Of a DNA stretch of 64,000 nucleotides, positions 25,722-33,556 are shown piece after piece. The stretch covers positions 32,026 through 96,025 of the forward strand of contig NZ_VDCQ01000033.1 of the NCBI RefSeq assembly GCF_006265175.1, in the 5' to 3' direction. Position 1 is the stretch's first letter. Every line of letters begins with the position of its first letter. This DNA is from Paenibacillus hemerocallicola (GTDB lineage: Bacteria > Bacillota > Bacilli > Paenibacillales > NBRC-103111). Both the position numbers and the translations under genes were made by a program. Under the pieces are notes generated by a model. It was not told the DNA's origin. It saw only the letters and a list, made by a program, of their open reading frames with translations, and did not search any database.

Positions 25722-26816
25722 ATGAGCGCAAACCGGTATAAGGAGCGGATCACGAAGCTGCAACGGCTTTTGGAGCAAACGGACGTTGAGGCGGTGATCG
25801 TCGCATCGGCGGCAAACTTGTTTTATTTCACCGGCGTTTGGATAGAGGCGCATGAGAGACTGCTTGCATTGGCGGTTAGGCGGAACGGGGCGGTGCTGCT
25901 GGTCGCTCCCGATCTGCATCGCGGGGAGCTTGATCCGGTGGGGCTGCCGATCGTTTATTGGCGCGATGGGGACGATGCCGCCAAGCTGCTGGGAGATGCG
26001 CTCCCCGAGTCGGGAGCCGTTGGCGTGGATGAAGCGTGGCCTAGCGGGCATCTGCTCGGGCTAATGAAATACCGGACCGACGTATCGTGGACGGGCGGCG
26101 CCGATTTGCTCGGAAAGCTTCGCAGGGTGAAAGACCGAGACGAATTGGACCTGCTCCGGGAATCGGCGTCCGCGCTCAATCGGGTGATGCAATCATTTGT
26201 TCCGCTCATTCGCGAAGGTCGGAGCGAAGCGGAGCTGCTGGAAGAGCTTCAACAGCTGTGGAAGCGGGAAGGGATCCGCGAGCTGTCGTTTGCTCCGACC
26301 GTGGCAACCGGACCGAATGGAGCGAACCCGCACCATACTCCGGGGGATGCGGTCGTGCGAAAGGGAGATTTGATCATTATCGACACGGGTGGGAAACTGG
26401 ACCATTACTGCTCCGATATGACCCGTACGTTCAGCGTGGGAGAGCCTTCCGAGGAGCAGCGGACCGTTTACGAGCTCGTCAAGAAGGCGCACTTGGAAGG
26501 CATTCGCGCGGTCCGTCCGGGAGCCGCTTTTTCGGATATAGACCGCATTGTCCGTGGAGTTATCGAGGAGGGCGGGTACGGTCCATATTTCACGCACCGG
26601 ACGGGACACGGTATCGGCATCGACGTGCACGAGGAACCTGCTGTCCAGGACGGCAACGGACTCGCGATCGAGCCGGGGATGGTATTCAGCATCGAACCGG
26701 GCGTTTATTTGCCGGGCAAGTTCGGGGTGCGAATCGAGGATATCGTCATCGTGACGGAGGACGGCTGCGAATCCGTGAACGACGTTGTTAGCAAGGAGTT
26801 GAGGGTGCTCGGTTGA
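25722..26816 (+). CDS. Xaa-Pro peptidase, M24B family
   Basis: This metallopeptidase of 364 residues cleaves the bond before proline at the N-terminus of peptides. It has an N-terminal creatinase-like domain (about residues 5-125) and a C-terminal pita-bread domain. The metal ligands can be followed: the two Asp in IIDTGGKLDHYCSDMTRTF, the His in THRTGHGIGIDVHEEP, the Glu in VFSIEPGVYLPG and the last Glu in GVRIEDIVIVT. I set the start at ATG 25722, six bases after CAGGAGG. The frame is open to 25551, but that extension is not supported. It sits downstream of the methyltransferase and may be cotranscribed with it. Confidence 0.93.
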   Translation: MSANRYKERITKLQRLLEQTDVEAVIVASAANLFYFTGVWIEAHERLLALAVRRNGAVLLVAPDLHRGELDPVGLPIVYWRDGDDAAKLLGDALPESGAVGVDEAWPSGHLLGLMKYRTDVSWTGGADLLGKLRRVKDRDELDLLRESASALNRVMQSFVPLIREGRSEAELLEELQQLWKREGIRELSFAPTVATGPNGANPHHTPGDAVVRKGDLIIIDTGGKLDHYCSDMTRTFSVGEPSEEQRTVYELVKKAHLEGIRAVRPGAAFSDIDRIVRGVIEEGGYGPYFTHRTGHGIGIDVHEEPAVQDGNGLAIEPGMVFSIEPGVYLPGKFGVRIEDIVIVTEDGCESVNDVVSKELRVLG

Positions 26817-26887
26817 ACGGCATGATTTCCGGATCGTAATCCCGATCGGCTGGAAGTAAGGAACATTATGCGCCGCAACTGTTTTTC

Positions 26888-26896
26888 TGTTATCAT
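26888..26896 (+). promoter_or_regulatory. Extended -10 element before the 255-aa gene
   Basis: TGTTATCAT at 26888-26896 is an extended -10. No good -35 is seen. The start codon is about 43 bases downstream. Confidence 0.4.
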
Positions 26897-26938
26897 AGAA
26901 GCAGTCTATTAATTCATCGGAGGGAGTTCCCACTTCTC

Positions 26939-27706
26939 ATGTCAATCGTTAAGTATAGTGGTTTGCAAGACCTTGGAGCCGTGGTCGCATTTTTTATGGA
27001 GAATGACGAACATTTGATCGGAAACCCCGTCTTCGCGGATATAGCGAACGTTGATATTTTAAACCACAGTCTCTTCAAAATGCTGGACCAAGTGAAGCAA
27101 GAAAAAGACTTTCACGATCTGCTTAATTACAAAAATTTGCTGTACAACCAACTGGTTCATTATTGCGACTCGATAGAAAGCATCGAGGGGCTGAAGGACG
27201 ATTTTCACGAAATCGTCGTTCACCGGATTTATACCGGCACGGAGATCAAAATTTTAAGCTGGATTTATAAGGATCTGTACGGGGACGAGCCGGATTTGAG
27301 CAATCCCGAAGCCAATTCCCCCCAAGGGTTTTTGCGTTACCTGAAATTGAACTGCAAGCCGGAAGTAACCGCTCATTTCATCGGGCTGGCCTTGCAGCAA
27401 TACGTAAGCAGCCAATATCCGGAGGAGGAGTTCTACAAGAACGAATCCATCTTCTCCGGCAGCTACAATTATTTGGCCGAATTTGTCCTGGAAACGGAAG
27501 AAATCGAGCAAGTCGTAAAAACGATTCAGGGGCAACAGGAGGAGCTTGTCTGGCTGCGCGACCAACTCATCGCATCCGAAGAAAAGCTGCAAATCACGCC
27601 TGATGACGAGGAGACCCAGCAGCAACAGCAAAAGCTGATTGTCGATTTTATGACCGAACGGCTCGAGATGGAATTTCTGTCCCAAGTCATCATCCGTCTA
27701 TTCTAA
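26939..27706 (+). CDS. Conserved-looking hypothetical protein, 255 aa, unknown function
   Basis: I do not recognise this protein. It is soluble, acidic and largely helical, with no signal peptide or membrane segment. The N-terminal two thirds is globular (FFMENDEHLIGNPVFADIAN, then LYNQLVHYCDSIESIEGLK). A C-terminal coiled-coil-like part runs from about residue 180, with EEIEQVVKTIQGQQEELVWL and a short glutamine run near residue 228. The codon and base use are less GC-rich than the neighbours. It precedes the HIT gene by 22 bases, so the two are likely cotranscribed. GGAGGGAG lies about 13 bases before the ATG, a long spacing. Confidence 0.8.
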   Translation: MSIVKYSGLQDLGAVVAFFMENDEHLIGNPVFADIANVDILNHSLFKMLDQVKQEKDFHDLLNYKNLLYNQLVHYCDSIESIEGLKDDFHEIVVHRIYTGTEIKILSWIYKDLYGDEPDLSNPEANSPQGFLRYLKLNCKPEVTAHFIGLALQQYVSSQYPEEEFYKNESIFSGSYNYLAEFVLETEEIEQVVKTIQGQQEELVWLRDQLIASEEKLQITPDDEETQQQQQKLIVDFMTERLEMEFLSQVIIRLF

Positions 27707-27728
27707 AAACTGACAAGGAGCATCGCCG

Positions 27729-28076
27729 ATGGATTGCATTTTTTGCAAAATCGTCAAAGGGGAAATCCCGTCCAAAAAAGTGTTCGAAAACGACAACGTA
27801 TTGGCTTTTCACGATATTCAGCCCCTTGCCCCCTCGCATGTGCTCGTGATCCCGAAGAAGCATATCGCTTCCATGAATGAAGCGGAAGAGGAAGACAAGG
27901 AGCTTCTCGGAGAGGTGCTGTTGACCGCGAAGAAGGTGGCGAACGAGCTTGGCATCGCCGACGGCGGATACCGGTTGATCAACAACGTCGGATCGGACGG
28001 CGGACAGGTCGTATACCATATCCACGTTCACGTGATTGGCGGCGAGAAGCTGGGAGGCTTGAACGTCAAGGGATAA
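27729..28076 (+). CDS. HIT family hydrolase (HinT-like)
   Basis: This 115-residue protein is a histidine-triad nucleotide hydrolase that cleaves adenosine phosphoramidates or similar nucleotidyl conjugates. The HIT signature is YHIHVHVIGG near the C-terminus. The N-terminus CIFCKIVKGEIPSKKVFEND includes a CxxC of the zinc-binding type found in some members. ASPHVLV-type strand PSHVLVIPKKHIASM is typical. It lies just upstream of the rpsU promoter and shares a transcript with the unknown 255-aa gene. Its physiological substrate is not known in Firmicutes. Confidence 0.93.
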   Translation: MDCIFCKIVKGEIPSKKVFENDNVLAFHDIQPLAPSHVLVIPKKHIASMNEAEEEDKELLGEVLLTAKKVANELGIADGGYRLINNVGSDGGQVVYHIHVHVIGGEKLGGLNVKG

Positions 28077-28107
28077 GCGGTCGAACAACCGGGCACTCTA
28101 GGGCAGG

Positions 28108-28137
28108 TTGACACCCCCTTTCTGTTTCATTTATAAT
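28108..28137 (+). promoter_or_regulatory. rpsU: Consensus SigA promoter of rpsU
   Basis: TTGACA (28108-28113) and TATAAT (28132-28137) both match consensus, with an 18-base spacer. Transcription would start near 28144, about 50 bases before the rpsU GTG. Confidence 0.85.
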
Positions 28138-28195
28138 GTAGTTTGATAAACCGTGTTTTCGTCTTGGACGGTCTGTTCGGAGGGAGGGAAAACTA

Positions 28196-28369
28196 GTGTC
28201 CGAAACTCGAGTTCGCAAAAATGAAACCATTGATGCTGCACTTCGTCGCTTCAAGCGTTCCATCGCCAAAGACGGCGTCTTGGCGGAGGTCAAAAAGCGC
28301 AAACACTATGAGAAGCCTAGCGTTAAGCGCAAGAAGAAGTCGGAGGCTGCTCGGAAGAGAAAGTTCTAG
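28196..28369 (+). CDS. rpsU: 30S ribosomal protein S21
   Basis: S21 is a small, very basic ribosomal protein that sits near the mRNA platform of the 30S subunit. Translation from GTG 28196 gives 57 residues: [19 protein letters not shown], then [20 protein letters not shown] and a Lys/Arg-rich tail. This matches the family in length and sequence. A GGAGGGAGG site precedes the GTG. The start is one of many non-ATG starts in this window. yqeY follows after 15 bases, the standard rpsU-yqeY operon of Bacillales, driven by the consensus promoter upstream. Confidence 0.97.
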   Translation: MSETRVRKNETIDAALRRFKRSIAKDGVLAEVKKRKHYEKPSVKRKKKSEAARKRKF

Positions 28370-28384
28370 GAGGATTTTGTTTTC

Positions 28385-28828
28385 ATGAGCTTAAGCGAAC
28401 GGTTGAACGATGATATGAAGCAAGCGATGAAGAATCAGGACAAGTTCAAACTCTCCGTCATCCGAATGATTCGATCGGCGATTAAAAACGTTGAGATAGA
28501 TCAAAAGAAGACGCTGGACGACAACGAAGTGCTGGATATTCTGAATCGTGAGATCAAACAACGCAAAGACTCCCTCCAGGAATTTGAAAAAGCTGATCGG
28601 GACGATCTTGCCGAATCGGTCAGGAAAGAAATAGAAGTCATTGCCGTATACATGCCGCAGCAATTAACCGAGGAAGAAATTCATGCTATCGTACAGCAGA
28701 CCATCCAAGAAACCGGTGCATCTTCCAAAGCGGAAATAGGCAAATTGATGAGCGCGTTGATGCCGAAGGTAAAGGGCCGCGCCGATGGCAGGCTGGTCAA
28801 CCAACTCGTGCAGCAGCTTCTTTCTTGA
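28385..28828 (+). CDS. yqeY: GatB/YqeY domain protein
   Basis: This 147-residue soluble helical protein is related to the C-terminal tRNA-contacting domain of GatB amidotransferase. Landmarks are LNDDMKQAMKNQDKFKLSVI, VLDILNREIKQRKDSLQEF and the C-terminal GKLMSALMPKVKGRADGRLV. It may help tRNA-dependent amidation, but no activity is established for stand-alone members. It follows rpsU by 15 bases with AGGAGG in the gap. A strong terminator comes 36 bases after the stop. Confidence 0.95.
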   Translation: MSLSERLNDDMKQAMKNQDKFKLSVIRMIRSAIKNVEIDQKKTLDDNEVLDILNREIKQRKDSLQEFEKADRDDLAESVRKEIEVIAVYMPQQLTEEEIHAIVQQTIQETGASSKAEIGKLMSALMPKVKGRADGRLVNQLVQQLLS

Positions 28829-28864
28829 GTATCGGACGAGCAAGTCTCATATGGTCGCAAAAAC

Positions 28865-28889
28865 AACACTCCCAAAGGGGTGTTTTTTT
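28865..28889 (+). terminator. Terminator of the rpsU-yqeY operon
   Basis: An eight-base-pair stem (28865-28872 with 28877-28884, one G-U pair) carries a four-base loop and is followed by TTTTT. Confidence 0.85.
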
Positions 28890-28893
28890 GTTT

Positions 28894-28919
28894 TGAAACA
28901 TTCGTACCTTCTCTACGTA
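28894..28919 (+). promoter_or_regulatory. SigW-type ECF promoter of the nfeD-floA operon
   Basis: TGAAAC (28894-28899) and CGTA (28916-28919) are separated by exactly 16 bases, the SigW consensus of B. subtilis. It lies directly after the yqeY terminator and 73 bases before the nfeD start. The homologous yqeZ-yqfA-yqfB operon is a known SigW target. Confidence 0.75.
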
Positions 28920-28991
28920 GAACAACATATGAACTTATACAACAAGGACGGCGGTATCCGTTAGGCCCGGAGCCGCTGTAAAGGAGGAGCC

Positions 28992-30386
28992 ATGCATAAC
29001 GGAGGTTCAAGGCATATGCTGCGCCTCAAGCTGATCGCGTTCGGCATGCTGGCGCTTGTGCTGGCGGGAGGCGTGCTGCTCGGTATCGGCGTACAGGCGG
29101 CTTCTACGACAAGTCCGAAGGCAGGCGCCGAAACGGTATCGCCGGGAAAGCTGGTGTACGTCATTCCGGTTCATCAGACGGTCGAGAGCGGGTTGTACAG
29201 CTTCTTGGAACGCGCTTTCGCCGATGCGGAACAAGCGGATGCGGCCGCAATCGTGCTGGACGTCGATACGCTTGGCGGCAGGCTGGATTCCGCGGAAATA
29301 ATCGGGAAGCTGATCCGCAACAGTCCGGTACCGACAACCGCTTTCGTTCATGGACGAGCCGTCTCCGCCGGCAGCTATATTGCGCTCAATGCCGGCAAAA
29401 TCGTGATGGAGCCCGGAAGCACGATAGGCTCGGCTTCGGTTGTCGATAGTTCCGGCGATGAAGTGGAGAGCGCCAAGGTCGTGTCGCATTGGTCGAGCGA
29501 GATGCGGTCCGCAGCCGAGCTGCGGGGGCGCAACCCCGACATCGCCGAAGGGATGGTAGACAAAAATGCGGTCGTCGATATGCCGCAAATCGGGAGGAAA
29601 TCGGGACCGGGCGAAATCGTATCTCTGACGGCCGAGGAAGCGATTAAAGTCGGTTATGCCGAAAAAATCGCTTCGACATTGGACGAGATGATTGCCTTTA
29701 TCGGGCTGAAAGGCGCCACGATTATCCATTTCGAGCCGTCCTTCGCGGAGAAATTGGCGCGTTTTCTCGTCGACCCGGTCATTATGACCGTCTTGCTTAT
29801 CGTCGGGATCGCCGGCGTCGCGATCGAGCTGCTTGTACCCGGCTTCGGCTTGCCCGGCATATTGGGCGTGATCGGCTTCGGCCTGTACTTTTTCGGACAT
29901 TACATTGCCGGATTCGCGGGGGTAGAGGATGTCGTACTATTCGTAGCGGGGATCGTTCTGCTCATTGCCGAGATGTTCGTTCCAAGCTTCGGAATATTGG
30001 GCATACTTGGTATTGCAGCCATTATTAGCGGTGTCGTGATGGCTGCATTCGATACGGAGAACGCTCTCATATCGCTAGGTATTTCGTTCGTACTGGCCGT
30101 GATCGTCGTAGCGGTCGTCGCCAAAGTATTCAAACGCAGAGGCGTTTGGAACAAGTTTATACTGCGTGACTCGCTGAACGACGAGAGCGGATACGTGTCG
30201 CACGATTCGAAGGAGCATTTGTTCGGCGCCGTCGGTACGGCGGTGACGCCGCTGCGGCCCGCGGGTACGGCCGAATTTTGGGATGAGAAGATCGACGTCG
30301 TGACGGAAGGCGATTTCATCGAGGCCAACTGTCCCGTAAAAGTCGTGAAAGTGGAAGGAAATCGGGTTATCGTCAAACGGATTTAA
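28992..30386 (+). CDS. NfeD-like membrane serine protease (YqeZ type)
   Basis: This 464-residue NfeD protein has a signal anchor (about residues 12-35), a ClpP-type serine protease domain, four or so membrane segments (about 255-370) and a C-terminal OB-fold domain. The catalytic serine is in GRAVSAGSYIALNAG (residue 125), and a lysine at about 162 matches the second member of the Ser-Lys dyad in the archaeal homologue. The C-terminal VGTAVTPLRPAGTAEF is the OB fold. It is the first gene of an operon with floA, where NfeD-flotillin pairs organise membrane microdomains and are linked to envelope stress. AAGGAGG precedes the ATG closely; ATG 29016 is an alternative. Confidence 0.93.
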   Translation: MHNGGSRHMLRLKLIAFGMLALVLAGGVLLGIGVQAASTTSPKAGAETVSPGKLVYVIPVHQTVESGLYSFLERAFADAEQADAAAIVLDVDTLGGRLDSAEIIGKLIRNSPVPTTAFVHGRAVSAGSYIALNAGKIVMEPGSTIGSASVVDSSGDEVESAKVVSHWSSEMRSAAELRGRNPDIAEGMVDKNAVVDMPQIGRKSGPGEIVSLTAEEAIKVGYAEKIASTLDEMIAFIGLKGATIIHFEPSFAEKLARFLVDPVIMTVLLIVGIAGVAIELLVPGFGLPGILGVIGFGLYFFGHYIAGFAGVEDVVLFVAGIVLLIAEMFVPSFGILGILGIAAIISGVVMAAFDTENALISLGISFVLAVIVVAVVAKVFKRRGVWNKFILRDSLNDESGYVSHDSKEHLFGAVGTAVTPLRPAGTAEFWDEKIDVVTEGDFIEANCPVKVVKVEGNRVIVKRI

Positions 30387-30433
30387 GTGACATGCCGGCA
30401 GTAACGCAAGCCAAATCAAAGGAGGAATGACCC

Positions 30434-31432
30434 ATGATGGAGTCTTCGCTTATTTTCGTTTTGCTGATCGCGGCGCTCGCGATTATCGTATTATCCGTAT
30501 TTTTCAGCTTTGTGCCGGTTATGCTGTGGATTTCCGCGCTCGCCTCCGGAATCCGGGTCGGCATCTTTACGCTTGTCGCGATGCGGCTGCGCCGCGTTAT
30601 TCCGAGCCGGATCGTCAATCCGCTGATCAAAGCGCATAAAGCCGGTTTGCCGATTACGGTCAACCAGTTGGAGAGCCATTACTTGGCGGGCGGAAACGTA
30701 GACCGTGTTGTCAACGCTCTGATTGCCGCTCAAAGAGCCCAAATTCCTTTATCGTTCGAGAGGGCCGCCGCTATCGATTTGGCCGGGAGAGACGTACTGC
30801 AGGCGGTACAGATGAGCGTAAATCCGAAGGTGATCGAAACGCCGATGGTATCGGCGGTGGCGAAGGACGGCATTGAAGTGAAGGTTCGTGCGAGAGTTAC
30901 GGTGCGCGCGGACATCGACAGGCTGGTAGGGGGTGCGGGAGAGGAAACGGTTATCGCCCGGATCGGGGAAGGAATCGTTACATCGGTCGGCTCCAGCGAT
31001 ACGCATAAGCAAGTATTGGAAAATCCGGACATGATTTCCCGTACGGTACTCGGCAAAGGGCTTGATGCCGGAACGGCGTTTCAAATTTTATCGATCGATA
31101 TAGCCGATGTCGATATCGGCAAAAATATCGGGGCCCATTTGCAGACGGAGCAGGCGGAGGCGGACAAGCGGATCGCCCAGGCGAAGGCGGAGGAGCGCCG
31201 CGCGATGGCCGTAGCGCAGGAACAGGAAATGAAAGCGCGCGTAGTCGAGATGCGGGCGAGAGTGGTCGAATCCGAGTCGCAGGTGCCGCTTGCGATGTCC
31301 GAAGCGCTTCGCGAGGGCAAGCTCGGGGTAATGGATTATATGAATATGCGCAACATCGATGCGGATACGCAGATGCGCTCCACGTTCGGGAAGATGGGGC
31401 AGCCGGACAAAAATGACAAGGATTCCGAATGA
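30434..31432 (+). CDS. floA: Flotillin-like protein FloA
   Basis: FloA is a 332-residue SPFH-domain protein that assembles membrane microdomains and affects membrane fluidity and protein secretion. One membrane-embedded hairpin lies at about residues 5-40 ([20 protein letters not shown]). The SPFH region contains [19 protein letters not shown] and [20 protein letters not shown]. The C-terminal coiled coil is [19 protein letters not shown]. The length and order match B. subtilis FloA (YqfA). It follows nfeD by 47 bases with AAAGGAGG upstream, and shares the SigW-type promoter. Confidence 0.97.
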   Translation: MMESSLIFVLLIAALAIIVLSVFFSFVPVMLWISALASGIRVGIFTLVAMRLRRVIPSRIVNPLIKAHKAGLPITVNQLESHYLAGGNVDRVVNALIAAQRAQIPLSFERAAAIDLAGRDVLQAVQMSVNPKVIETPMVSAVAKDGIEVKVRARVTVRADIDRLVGGAGEETVIARIGEGIVTSVGSSDTHKQVLENPDMISRTVLGKGLDAGTAFQILSIDIADVDIGKNIGAHLQTEQAEADKRIAQAKAEERRAMAVAQEQEMKARVVEMRARVVESESQVPLAMSEALREGKLGVMDYMNMRNIDADTQMRSTFGKMGQPDKNDKDSE

Positions 31433-31468
31433 GAAAGCCGGATGTGAGCGGCTACTGGAGGGATCGGC

Positions 31469-31939
31469 ATGAATGAAATCTTCGAATTTTTGATGCGCAA
31501 TGTGGGTCTGTTCATCGTCATCGGAGGGTTCGTGCTCACTTTTTTGGCCAAGAGGCGTCAGGCAAAAGGAGGCGGGCCGGGAAACACCCAGGGAGGAAAG
31601 CCGAATCCGATGATGCCCCCGTTCGGTGGCGGCGTTCCGCGGAATCGCCGGCAAACGTCGCAAAGCTCTTCGCGCGAAGCGGAAGAGCGGCGGGGAGACG
31701 AGGGAAATGCCTACCATCCGGGCGAGCCGCGTACCGAGAAGGCTTCCGTTCAGGCCGACCGATATACGCCCCCCGCCCCCGATACTTCCGCTGTGAAAGC
31801 AACGACGGTCGGTTCGGCGGCAGATACTAACGATCGGGAAATGATCGTATACGAGAACGATGCGATCCGGGGTATGATCTGGGCGGAAATTATGGGAGCG
31901 CCACGCTCCAAGAAGCCGTATAGGCCAAGAAACCGGTAG
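31469..31939 (+). CDS. Small membrane-anchored protein, third gene of the nfeD-floA operon
   Basis: The protein has 156 residues. One membrane segment lies near the N-terminus (NVGLFIVIGGFVLTFLAKR). A long low-complexity tail rich in Gly, Pro, Ser and charged residues follows and is probably disordered. The C-terminal 35 residues (MIVYENDAIRGMIWAEIMG) look folded. B. subtilis has a small unrelated-looking gene, yqfB, in the same position; I cannot show homology. Its place directly after floA suggests a role with the flotillin complex, but this is inference. GGAGGG lies before the ATG. Confidence 0.8.
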   Translation: MNEIFEFLMRNVGLFIVIGGFVLTFLAKRRQAKGGGPGNTQGGKPNPMMPPFGGGVPRNRRQTSQSSSREAEERRGDEGNAYHPGEPRTEKASVQADRYTPPAPDTSAVKATTVGSAADTNDREMIVYENDAIRGMIWAEIMGAPRSKKPYRPRNR

Positions 31940-31952
31940 GGAGGAAGCGGAT

Positions 31953-33116
31953 ATGAACCTTTTCGGAGCGATTACAGGGAGCATCGTTGCTGCGGCCGTC
32001 GTTTTCGCTATTGCCGCGTGCGAACCGAAACCATCCGCACCGAGCGCCCCGGCGCAATCCGAGGCGACAGACTCGATCCCATATGCCGCCCCCGAAGTGG
32101 TGGCGGAACGGCTTAACGTGCCGTGGGATATTGCGTTCGCATCGGACGGCCGTCTATTTTTTACCGAACGGCCCGGAGCGATCCGGGTCATCGAATCGGG
32201 CAAGCTGCTCGCGGAGCCGATCTTCGCCTTCACGGACGCCCCCGTCGTAAGCCGCGGGGAGAGCGGCTTGCTCGGTCTTGCGCTGGACCCCGATTTCTCC
32301 AAAAACAAATATATGTATACGTACCATACATACGAAGAAAAGGGCTCCATGAAAAATCGGGTTCTCCGCCTTGTTGTCGAAGGCAACAAAGCCAAGCTGG
32401 ATCGTGTTCTCATTGCCGATCTGCCGGGACAGCAAACCCACGACGGCGGACGAATCCGGTTCGGACCGGACGGTATGCTGTACGTGACGGTCGGAGATGC
32501 CCAAATACGGGAACAATCGCAAAATCCGAACAGCCTGGCCGGAAAAATATTGCGTATCCGCCCTGACGGCACGATACCGAACGATAATCCGGATCCGAAA
32601 TCGCCGGTTTACAGCTCGGGGCACCGCAATCCGCAAGGGCTCGCGTGGCAGCCGGGCACAGGCAAACTGTTCAGCTCGGAGCACGGACAGTCGTCGAAGG
32701 ACGAAATCAACGTAATCGAGAAAGGGGCCAACTACGGCTGGCCCCTGATCGAGGGCGATCAGACCGAACCGAAGCAGGCCGTGCCGTCCGGTACCGTGCT
32801 GCGGAAGCCGCTCATCCATTCCGGAGACAATACGACCTGGGCGCCGTCCGGCATGACTTTCGTTACAAGAGGGCCGTGGAACGGGCAGCTTCTAGTAGCC
32901 AACTTGCGCGGCACCCAAGTATTGAAGCTGACTTTATCCGGACAACAGGAAACTAAGGTCGAGAAAATCGAACCGCTGTGGAAAAATGAGTACGGCCGAA
33001 TCCGCAATGTGACGGAAGGTCCAGACGGCTCCCTTTATTTGTTGACGAACAATAGGGACGGCCGCGGCGATCCGAAGGCGAACGACGACGTCATATTGCG
33101 ATTCAAGCCGAAGTGA
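31953..33116 (+). CDS. PQQ-dependent aldose sugar dehydrogenase-like lipoprotein
   Basis: The 387-residue product starts with a lipoprotein signal ending IAAC, so it should be anchored outside the membrane. The rest is a six-bladed beta-propeller of the soluble glucose/sorbosone dehydrogenase family (YliI, GdhB): LNVPWDIAFASDGRLFFTER, GESGLLGLALDPDF, THDGGRIRFGPDGMLYVTVG, YSSGHRNPQGLAWQPG and GANYGWPLIEGD. These carry the usual PQQ and calcium ligands, including HDGG and the HRNPQG histidine. It interrupts the conserved yqfB-yqfC order and has its own terminator. Sugar oxidation is inferred from the family; the cofactor source is not in the window. Confidence 0.9.
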   Translation: MNLFGAITGSIVAAAVVFAIAACEPKPSAPSAPAQSEATDSIPYAAPEVVAERLNVPWDIAFASDGRLFFTERPGAIRVIESGKLLAEPIFAFTDAPVVSRGESGLLGLALDPDFSKNKYMYTYHTYEEKGSMKNRVLRLVVEGNKAKLDRVLIADLPGQQTHDGGRIRFGPDGMLYVTVGDAQIREQSQNPNSLAGKILRIRPDGTIPNDNPDPKSPVYSSGHRNPQGLAWQPGTGKLFSSEHGQSSKDEINVIEKGANYGWPLIEGDQTEPKQAVPSGTVLRKPLIHSGDNTTWAPSGMTFVTRGPWNGQLLVANLRGTQVLKLTLSGQQETKVEKIEPLWKNEYGRIRNVTEGPDGSLYLLTNNRDGRGDPKANDDVILRFKPK

Positions 33117-33127
33117 AACTCCGATTG

Positions 33128-33169
33128 AAAAGACCCGCCTGCGCCAGTCGCGCCAGGCGGGTCTTTTTT
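33128..33169 (+). terminator. Terminator after the sugar dehydrogenase gene
   Basis: AAGACCCGCCTG (33130-33141) pairs perfectly with 33154-33165, extended by A-T pairs, and is followed by Ts. Confidence 0.9.
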
Positions 33170-33231
33170 GCCCTTTTCCCGCATATGGTGGTAAAAGCTA
33201 CGGTTATTTCGGCAAGGAGGAAAAGCAGAAC

Positions 33232-33513
33232 ATGCGGCAATGGAACCGGCGCTTGAGCAAATTAACGGCCAAACTGCTCGATCTCCCTCAGGACGTCGTG
33301 CTGGATCTTCCTCGCTTCACGATGATCGGCAACCGCCAGCTTTATATCGAAAACCATCGCGGCGTGCTCCATTTCTCGAGCGATACGCTCAAGCTCGGCT
33401 TGTCGCAGGGGAAGCTGGAAATTCACGGCAAGGAACTGGTCATTCGCGCCATTTTGCCGGAAGAAGTATTTATCGAAGGGGTTATTTCGGATATCCGCTA
33501 TTCCGACAAATAG
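33232..33513 (+). CDS. yqfC: Sporulation protein YqfC (YabP/YqfC family)
   Basis: YqfC is a 93-residue protein of the YabP/YqfC family. It shows DVVLDLPRFTMIGNRQLYIE, then the repeated beta-strand pattern YIENHRGVLHFSSDTLKL and KELVIRAILPEEVFIEGVIS. In B. subtilis it is made under SigE in the mother cell and is grouped with spore-envelope genes. The ribosome site AAGGAGG precedes ATG 33232. yqfD follows 43 bases later, as in all close relatives. A new transcription unit begins here because a terminator lies just upstream. I could not confirm a SigE promoter. Confidence 0.93.
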   Translation: MRQWNRRLSKLTAKLLDLPQDVVLDLPRFTMIGNRQLYIENHRGVLHFSSDTLKLGLSQGKLEIHGKELVIRAILPEEVFIEGVISDIRYSDK

Positions 33514-33556
33514 GAATGATGCTTGAGCCGAATGGCTTATTAAAGGAGGCTCCACC

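Noticed and set aside
31088..32572. 494-codon minus-strand frame
   Set aside because: It spans parts of floA, the operon's third gene and the dehydrogenase, with no domain; antisense artefact.
33170..33231. SigE promoter before yqfC
   Set aside because: GCATATGGT weakly resembles a SigE -10, but I found no matching -35, so I did not annotate it.
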